Positions 5,457 through 9,246 of a stretch of DNA of 9,246 bases are shown one piece after another. The stretch lies in contig JBILNK010000171.1 in NCBI GenBank assembly GCA_044375105.1, forward strand, positions 1 to 9,246, written 5' to 3'. The translations under genes and the position numbers were made by a program. The DNA is from JBIKLM01 sp044375105 (GTDB lineage: Bacteria > Planctomycetota > UBA1135 > GCA-002686595). Numbering within the stretch: position 1 is the first letter of the stretch; each line of letters starts with the position of its first letter. The notes beneath the pieces were generated by a model. It ran no database searches. It was given only the letters and a program-made list of their open reading frames with translations, and was not told where the DNA came from.

Positions 5457-6530
5457 ATGGAGACTTCCCTGCCGCGCAAGGATCCGGGCCGTTTCGGGCG
5501 TCGGCGCATCGACTTGGGCGAGCGCGCGGAGCTGTCGCTGGCGGCCCCGGCGGGCCCCCTGGGCGGCAGTCCACGGCTGCCCCTGACGGTCTGGCGCGGA
5601 CCCTTCGAGGGCCCCTGCGTGGCGGTTTTCGCCGGAGTCCACGGGGATGAGATCGGACCGATCGCGACCTTGCGCACGCTGCTGCGGGAACGGCCCTTCG
5701 AGCTCTCGCGCGGCACCCTGCTGGTCGTGCCGGTCGCCAACACCGGCGCCTTCGAGCGCGGCTCGCGCTACTCGCCGGATCGGCGCGACCTCAACCGCTG
5801 CTTCCCCGGCCGCCTGCACGGCAGCCCGAGCGCGCGGCTTGCGCGGCTCCTGTTCCGGGAAGTCGTCGCCCGCGCCGACGTGTGCATCGACCTGCACAGC
5901 GCCGCCGCCCCACGCCACAACTACCCGCACCTGCGGGTCGACGCGCAGCACCCCGAATCCTTGGCCCTGGCCCAAGCCTTCGGGGCCCGCTGGATCGTGC
6001 ACCATCGCGGCACGGCCGGAAGCCTGCGGCGCGTGGCTCAAGCGAGCGGTCGGCCGAGCCTGGTGGCCGAAGCGGGCGGGCCCGGCCGCGCCGAACCGGC
6101 CGTGGTCCAGTGGCTGCTGCGCGGCCTGCAACGGCTGCTGGTCGGGTACGGGCTGCTCCCGGGCCCGGCCGCCCCCGCTGCGCCGGCGCTGCTGCTGCGC
6201 CGCACCCGCTGGCTGCGGGCGCGCCGCGGCGGTCTGCTCGAGTACTACGCGCGCCTCGGGGAGCGGGTGCCCGGCGGGCGGCTGCTGCTCGGGGCCACCA
6301 CCGTCCTCGGCCGCGAGCTCGAGCGCCTGCACGCGCCCGCCGAGGGCGTGGTGCTCGGGCTTTGCACCCAGCCGGCCATCGGCCCCGGCGACGCGCTGCT
6401 GCATCTGGCGCTGCTCGATCCGGAGGATGCTCGCAGGCATCCGCCGGGGCCGGTTTGCGACCCGCTCGAGCAGCAACTCGATCTCGAGCTCAACGGGGCG
6501 CTCCGGATCCTGAGCGTGCCCCCGGCCTGA
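5457..6530 (+). CDS. Succinylglutamate desuccinylase/aspartoacylase family (M14) zinc hydrolase
   Basis: This 357-residue protein belongs to the AstE/AspA branch of the M14 zinc carboxypeptidase fold, whose members cleave amide bonds of N-acyl amino acids or terminal residues. The zinc ligands are visible: FAGVHGDE (58-65) supplies His62 and Glu65, and CIDLHS (143-148) supplies His147. DRRDLNRCFPG (108-118) carries the substrate-binding arginine and asparagine pattern, and SLVAEAGG (201-208) the probable catalytic Glu205. The C-terminal part from about 240 is a family-typical beta-rich region. The protein is somewhat longer than bacterial AstE (about 320-340) and has no signal peptide. It starts four bases after the rimK stop with no ribosome site, so translation is probably coupled. 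There are no arginine-catabolism (ast) genes nearby, so a role linked to RimK is more likely than succinylglutamate breakdown. The substrate is unproven. Confidence 0.92.
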   Translation: METSLPRKDPGRFGRRRIDLGERAELSLAAPAGPLGGSPRLPLTVWRGPFEGPCVAVFAGVHGDEIGPIATLRTLLRERPFELSRGTLLVVPVANTGAFERGSRYSPDRRDLNRCFPGRLHGSPSARLARLLFREVVARADVCIDLHSAAAPRHNYPHLRVDAQHPESLALAQAFGARWIVHHRGTAGSLRRVAQASGRPSLVAEAGGPGRAEPAVVQWLLRGLQRLLVGYGLLPGPAAPAAPALLLRRTRWLRARRGGLLEYYARLGERVPGGRLLLGATTVLGRELERLHAPAEGVVLGLCTQPAIGPGDALLHLALLDPEDARRHPPGPVCDPLEQQLDLELNGALRILSVPPA

Positions 6531-6550
6531 TCGCGCACTCACCGGCCTAT

Positions 6551-6569
6551 CCGAGCCTGCTGGGCTCGG
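6551..6569 (+). terminator. Hairpin 20 bases after the M14 hydrolase stop
   Basis: CCGAGCC (6551-6557) and GGCTCGG (6563-6569) form a perfect seven-base-pair stem with loop TGCTG. There is no T tract (CCGCTCGCC follows). Position directly after the operon suggests a 3'-end or Rho-assisted terminator structure. A second stem follows 15 bases later. Confidence 0.45.
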
Positions 6570-6584
6570 CCGCTCGCCTTCCAA

Positions 6585-6605
6585 CCGGAGCCAGCGAGGC
6601 TCTGG
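6585..6605 (+). terminator. Second hairpin after the rimK operon
   Basis: CCGGAGCC (6585-6592) pairs with GGCTCTGG (6598-6605) with one G-T wobble around the loop AGCGA. With the stem at 6551-6569 it forms a tandem hairpin pair at the operon end. The wobble only exists in the plus-strand transcript; the minus transcript would have an A-C mismatch, which supports plus-strand function. Confidence 0.4.
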
Positions 6606-6754
6606 GGATCGTCGCCCCACGCCGGTCCCAGCCTCGTCAGCACAGCGGTTTCGCTCCCTAAGGGCGCCGCTTCGACCCGGCTGGATCTCACCCCGGCCGC
6701 GGGCATCCCAAGCGGAGTTCCCGGCAGCCGGCGACACGGGTTCTACCCGGCGAA

Positions 6755-6778
6755 AGATCCCGGGTCGCCCCGGGATCT
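6755..6778. terminator. Perfect 10-bp inverted repeat
   Basis: AGATCCCGGG (6755-6764) and CCCGGGATCT (6769-6778) are exact reverse complements around the loop TCGC. It lies 18 bases from the next stem (6797-6823), so the two could act as a double terminator in either direction. A protein-binding site is an alternative. Confidence 0.4.
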
Positions 6779-6796
6779 GCAGCCCGGAAAACAGAC

Positions 6797-6823
6797 CGGG
6801 GCACGCCGAATCGGCGCGCCCCG
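6797..6823 (-). terminator. Probable intrinsic terminator, best on the minus strand
   Basis: CGGGGCACGCCG (6797-6808) faces CGGCGCGCCCCG (6812-6823) across a three-base loop. In the minus-strand transcript the single non-complementary position becomes a G-U wobble, giving twelve pairs, and GTCTGTTTTCC follows the stem. In the plus transcript it is an A-C mismatch with only TTT after it. This favours termination of transcripts from the small minus-strand gene, 188 bases upstream, with weaker use from the left. Confidence 0.55.
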
Positions 6824-6952
6824 TTTGGTGGTGGAGTGCGGGGGGAAAGGGACGTTGCGGGCCAGGTGGAACCGCGCCAGCGGGCTTGCCGGCACGGAGT
6901 CGGAACAGCGCTGCCGTTAGAACAGCACCGCTGGCTCGACGGCACCAAAGCC

Positions 6953-7004
6953 GGGGGTCTCTGCCTGTCCCAACCGGCGGCCCGGCAGGGGCTAAAAGAC
7001 CCCC
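6953..7004 (-). terminator. Two-part inverted repeat just after the small minus-strand gene
   Basis: GGGGGTCT (6953-6960) is the exact complement of AGACCCCC (6997-7004). Inside it, CTGCC (6961-6965) pairs with GGCAG (6984-6988), stacked directly on the outer stem on one side, with a bulge on the other and an 18-base loop. On the minus strand it begins seven bases after the stop codon. It could be an mRNA 3' structure; there is no strong T tract after it. Confidence 0.3.
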
Positions 7005-7011
7005 TCTAGCC

Positions 7012-7320
7012 TCACTTCGGACGGGGTCCGCGGGGGCGCCGTGCCTTCGGCAGGGAGATGCCCTGACTGGACAGATAAGCCTCCAACGGGGTGCGGGCGT
7101 CCGCGAGGGCGTGCTGGAGATGGGTGTTGTTCTCTTCGCGAGCGGCGTTCATCGCCTTGTCGAGGATGCGAACGCCGGCGAGGCACATCTTGTTGGCCCC
7201 GGAAGCCTTCAGTTCCTTCGCTTTCGCGCGGTTCTTGAGAGCTTCGATCTTGGATTGGAGTTCCTGGATGCGCTCTTCGGAGGAGCGACGCTGACGTACG
7301 GCGGCTGCTTTTTTGGCCAT
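7012..7320 (-). CDS. Small basic coiled-coil protein of unknown function
   Basis: I do not recognise this family. The protein has 102 residues from ATG 7320-7318; an in-frame ATG six bases earlier (7326) would add Met-Gly. MAKKAAAV is the more usual start for a small basic protein, and neither start has a Shine-Dalgarno. Residues about 12-40 form a charged, heptad-like helix (SSEERIQELQSKIEALKNRA), and a second helical part follows (residues 50-83). The tail SLPKARRPRGPRPK is strongly basic and proline-rich. No signal peptide or membrane segment is present, so it is probably cytosolic, and nucleic-acid binding is a guess from charge alone. Codon use is less GC-extreme than in the neighbouring long genes. 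It is divergent from the dodecin gene across a region with two AT-centred palindromes. Gene reality is likely, since start, stop, composition and flanking terminator agree. Confidence 0.75.
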   Translation of the reverse strand: MAKKAAAVRQRRSSEERIQELQSKIEALKNRAKAKELKASGANKMCLAGVRILDKAMNAAREENNTHLQHALADARTPLEAYLSSQGISLPKARRPRGPRPK

Positions 7321-7364
7321 GCCCATAGGTGTAGCGGCCGAAGCACGAAATTCCAGAGACCGCT

Positions 7365-7374
7365 AGAAATTTCT
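7365..7374. promoter_or_regulatory. AT-centred palindrome AGAAATTTCT, candidate operator
   Basis: AGAAATTTCT is a perfect 10-base palindrome, extended imperfectly to 7362-7377 (GCTAGAAATTTCTGGC). CCAGA at 7353-7357 can also pair with TCTGG at 7372-7376. It is the most AT-rich spot in the divergent region and lies about 45 bases upstream of the small minus-strand gene, where an operator or an UP/-35 region would sit. No regulator is known. Confidence 0.4.
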
Positions 7375-7426
7375 GGCGGCCCCGGTCGGCGAGCTTCCGG
7401 GAGCGGCGTCGCGTCCCAACCCAGGG

Positions 7427-7436
7427 CCGTTAACGG
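7427..7436. promoter_or_regulatory. Palindrome CCGTTAACGG, candidate operator
   Basis: This is a perfect 10-base palindrome with a TTAA core, about 115 bases upstream of the dodecin ATG and 105 bases upstream of the divergent small gene. With the palindrome at 7365-7374 it makes two AT-cored sites in an otherwise GC-rich 226-base divergent region. Confidence 0.3.
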
Positions 7437-7501
7437 GCATTCCCGCTCGGCTGAAGGCCCATCAACCCAAACGGAGGCGGGGGCAGTAGAGTGTCTGAGG
7501 A

Positions 7502-7527
7502 GCCCCGCTGGCCTGGTGGAGCGGGGC
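7502..7527 (+). promoter_or_regulatory. Hairpin in the dodecin leader
   Basis: GCCCCGCT (7502-7509) and AGCGGGGC (7520-7527) form a perfect eight-base-pair stem with the ten-base loop GGCCTGGTGG. It ends 14 bases before the ribosome-binding site of the dodecin gene. It could protect the mRNA 5' end or affect initiation. The position fits, but there is no direct evidence. Confidence 0.35.
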
Positions 7528-7541
7528 CCAGGACCCGCACC

Positions 7542-7547
7542 AGGGAG
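7542..7547 (+). promoter_or_regulatory. Shine-Dalgarno of the dodecin gene
   Basis: AGGGAG ends five bases before ATG 7553. It fixes the dodecin start and thereby shows that the N-terminal codons are in a different frame from the rest of the protein. It is the only clear Shine-Dalgarno I can see in the window. Confidence 0.7.
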
Positions 7548-7552
7548 TTCCC

Positions 7553-7758
7553 ATGAGCGTCGCACGTGTCACCGAGATCAGCTCCAGATCGACGATGGGT
7601 TCGAGTCTGCCATGCGGAAGGGTATCGAGCGGGCCTCCCACACCCTGGAAAACATCAAGACGGCCTGGCTCACGGACCAGCAGGTGGCGGTCGAGGACGG
7701 CCGGTCGGTCGCAGGTTGGGTGACCATGCTGGTGACCTTCGTGCTGCGCGACAAATGA
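7553..7758 (+). pseudogene. Dodecin, interrupted by a one-base frameshift (mutation or sequencing error)
   Basis: Dodecins are small flavin-binding proteins that form hollow dodecamers and store or buffer flavin. From ATG 7553 the first frame reads MSVARVTEISSRS, the canonical N-terminus. It then drifts to nonsense and stops at TGA 7721-7723. The next frame, from GAC at 7591, reads DDGFESAMRKGIERASHTL, then ENIKTAWLTDQQVAVEDG and ends MLVTFVLRDK with TGA at 7756-7758. Joined, they give a 68-residue dodecin of normal length with the flavin-stacking Trp (residue 39) and the nearby Gln residues. Restoring one base near 7588-7592, for example G in ATCGACG to give TCG GAC, repairs the frame. No slippery heptamer is present, so programmed frameshifting is unlikely. 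The intact conservation on both sides suggests a very recent lesion or a read error. The stop overlaps the next gene's ATG. Confidence 0.88.
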
Positions 7759-9246
7759 GCCTGAGACCTCAGGCCGGCCGCAGGTTTGGGTCCGCGGGCC
7801 GAGAGCGGGTCGGTCGGCCAGCCCTGGGTTTGCTGCCCCTGGCTCTGGCGCTTACGGCCCTGCCGAGCCCTGCGCGGTCCCCTTGGGCCCGCGGGCCGGG
7901 CGCAGACACTCCCGGGGCCGACTTGCGGCACTCTCCGCTTCCGGAGGCCGCAGATCCCAAAGACGGGATCCGCAGGTTCGTCGGGCGCTGGTGCCTCGAG
8001 TGCCACGCGGGCCCGGAAGCGGAAGCCGACGTGGACCTCGAGCGGGCCCTCGAGGGGCCGCTGGAGCTGGACGAGGCCCTCTGGCTGCGCGCCGCACGGC
8101 GCCTCGAAAAAGCCGAGATGCCGCCCCGTTCCGCGCCCCGCCCGCAGGTCGAGGAGCTGGTCCAGATGGCCGAAAGCATGAGACGGCATCTGGAAAGCGC
8201 CTATTCGCCGGGCCTTCCGCCGGCCCTGGAAGCGCCGAGCCTGCGGCGGCTGACCCGCTCCCAGCTGCGCCATGGAGCCATCGATCTGCTGGGCGTGGAT
8301 CCAAGCGGGCTCGAACGCTGGCCGGCCGACCCCCTGGCCCATGGATTCGACCACCTTCCGGAGTCCTTGGCCCTCGATGAGCGAGCCCTCGAGCGCCAGA
8401 TCGAGTTTGCGGAGGAGGTCGCTGATCTGGCCCTGCCGCTGGGTCTCGAGGAGCTGCCCGGCCCGCGCCGGGTCGCCGGCCGGGACCTGACCGGAGGGCA
8501 CGTGCGGGGCGAGGCCCGCGTGCTGAGCAGCCAGGGCAAGCTGCGCCTCGAGGTCGAGCTGCCCCGCCCCGGGCGCTATCGCCTGAGCGCCTGGGTCTTC
8601 GCGGACCAGGCTGGCGACGAGCCCGCCCGGGCCGAGCTGTGGGCGGATCAGCGCCGGGGGCCGGTTTTCGAGGTGCGCGCCACGGCCGCCCCCGGCGAGC
8701 GGATCGAATGGGTTTTCGGGGCGCCCGCGGGCGGCTCCAACGAGCTGGCGGTGGCCTTCGTCAACGACTTCTGGCTGCCGGCGGACAAAGCCCCGGACGG
8801 CCGCGCCCAGGACCGCAACCTGGGCCTCGCGCGGCTCGAGCTCGAAGGCCCCCTGGACGAGCTGCCCGCCAGCCCCTTCGAACGCTCGCTGGCCCTGCGC
8901 GAGGGCCTGCCGATGCGCGGCCAGGGCCCCTGGCCCAAGGCGTTCCCCGAGGCGTTTCTCGAGCGCCTGGTCCGGGACCTGTGGCGCGGCGCGGGCAGCG
9001 CCGAAGAACGCCGCGCGGTGCTCGAACTGGCCGGCGCAGGCAGCGGCCGCGGCGCCCTGCGCGACCTGCTGATCGGGCTGCTGGCCAGCCCGCACTTCCA
9101 CCTGGATCTCGAGCGCAGCGAGCCGAGCGCCTCGGCCGACCAGCCCCTCGAGGGCCGCAGCCTGGTCACGCGGCTGTCGCTGCTGCTGCTCGATGCGCCC
9201 CCGGACGAGGAGCTGTTGGCGCGCGCGCGGCTCGGCCTGGCCCGCG
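7755..9246 (+). CDS. Planctomycete-type secreted cytochrome protein (PSCyt1-DUF1587-DUF1595-DUF1592), 5' part
   Basis: The frame is open from ATG 7755 to the window edge, 497 codons, so the gene is cut at its 3' end. Members usually have 700-1000 residues and are exported haem proteins of unknown function, abundant in Planctomycetota. Residues 22-41 form a signal peptide after an arginine-rich start. PSCyt1 holds CLECH (80-84), a c-type haem site, and EMPP (121-124). A DUF1587-like part follows: RRLTRSQLRHGAIDLLGVD (164-182) and AHGFDHLPESLAL (195-207). Residues about 240-365 look like an inserted beta-sandwich (GRYRLSAWVFAD). A DUF1595-like part (about 397-453) ends LLIGLLASPHFHL, and LVTRLSLLLLDAPPDEELL (470-488) begins DUF1592. 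ATG 7755 overlaps the dodecin TGA (ATGA), and no Shine-Dalgarno is seen, so translation is probably coupled. DUF1588 and DUF1585 are expected beyond the edge. Confidence 0.93.
   Translation, partial: MSLRPQAGRRFGSAGRERVGRPALGLLPLALALTALPSPARSPWARGPGADTPGADLRHSPLPEAADPKDGIRRFVGRWCLECHAGPEAEADVDLERALEGPLELDEALWLRAARRLEKAEMPPRSAPRPQVEELVQMAESMRRHLESAYSPGLPPALEAPSLRRLTRSQLRHGAIDLLGVDPSGLERWPADPLAHGFDHLPESLALDERALERQIEFAEEVADLALPLGLEELPGPRRVAGRDLTGGHVRGEARVLSSQGKLRLEVELPRPGRYRLSAWVFADQAGDEPARAELWADQRRGPVFEVRATAAPGERIEWVFGAPAGGSNELAVAFVNDFWLPADKAPDGRAQDRNLGLARLELEGPLDELPASPFERSLALREGLPMRGQGPWPKAFPEAFLERLVRDLWRGAGSAEERRAVLELAGAGSGRGALRDLLIGLLASPHFHLDLERSEPSASADQPLEGRSLVTRLSLLLLDAPPDEELLARARLGLAR

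Larger units (their letters stand above)
6531..7011. other. Geneless, hairpin-rich stretch between two convergent transcription units
   Basis: The rimK operon ends at the left and the small minus-strand gene ends at the right, so both transcription units finish here. Five inverted repeats are listed separately. Open frames crossing the region are broken across the hairpins and do not look like protein. Nothing tRNA-like was found on either strand. Confidence 0.65.

Noticed and set aside
5331..6737. Minus-strand frame of 468 codons opposite rimK and the M14 hydrolase
   Set aside because: It is antisense to the zinc-hydrolase motifs, low in hydrophobic core residues, and runs through terminator-like hairpins.
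6824..6950. Possible reverse-strand tRNA (TGGTGGTGGAG motif)
   Set aside because: No T-arm GATTCGAA-like complement, no anticodon arm and no acceptor pairing can be drawn.
7583..7600. Programmed ribosomal frameshift in dodecin
   Set aside because: There is no X-XXY-YYZ slippery heptamer and no obvious downstream pseudoknot; a deleted base or read error explains it more simply.
7578..9101. Long open frame (507 codons) on the minus strand across dodecin and the PSCyt1 gene
   Set aside because: It is antisense to a gene with clear domains, rich in Gln/Ala/Gly/Arg, and matches no family. Long antisense frames are expected at this GC content.

Overview
The window is GC-rich (roughly 70% or more by eye) and probably comes from a Planctomycetota chromosome. 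The best lineage marker is the last gene, a secreted PSCyt1/DUF1587/DUF1595/DUF1592 haem protein of a class strongly expanded in planctomycetes. An exported DSP-type phosphatase carrying a C-terminal CxxCH fits the same group. Most start codons lack a clear Shine-Dalgarno sequence, which also fits. The assignment rests on gene content only.

Layout, left to right. (1) 1-601: the 3' part of S-adenosylhomocysteinase (ahcY), followed by a GC-rich gap with a strong UUCG-capped hairpin. (2) 941-2556: an exported histidine-phosphatase-family protein whose stop codon overlaps the GTG start of gluQRS, a tRNA-modifying glutamyl-Q synthetase. A sigma70-like promoter (TTGACT-N16-TATTCT) begins on the gluQRS stop codon and points at tRNA-Asn(GTT), 2595-2669. 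(3) 2670-3234: a geneless stretch with several short tandem duplications and small hairpins. (4) 3235-4221, minus strand: an exported, probably lipid-anchored protein that joins a DSP/DUF442-like phosphatase domain to a C-terminal class II (c'/c556-like) cytochrome c domain. (5) 4553-6530: rimK (ATP-grasp glutamate ligase) and, four bases later, a zinc M14/AstE-AspA family hydrolase, a pair that may add and remove amide-linked residues. (6) 6531-7011: a geneless stretch rich in hairpins, including a likely minus-strand terminator. (7) 7012-7320, minus: a small basic coiled-coil protein of unknown function. (8) 7327-7552: a divergent control region with two AT-centred palindromes. (9) 7553-7758: a dodecin gene, recognisable over its whole length but split by a one-base frameshift. 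(10) 7755-9246: the 5' part of the PSCyt1/DUF1587 protein, whose ATG overlaps the dodecin stop (ATGA).

I found no mobile element, CRISPR array, toxin-antitoxin pair or defence module. The items most worth attention are the phosphatase-cytochrome fusion, the frameshifted dodecin coupled to a planctomycete cytochrome, the RimK/M14 pair, and the tRNA promoter that starts on the upstream gene's stop codon.
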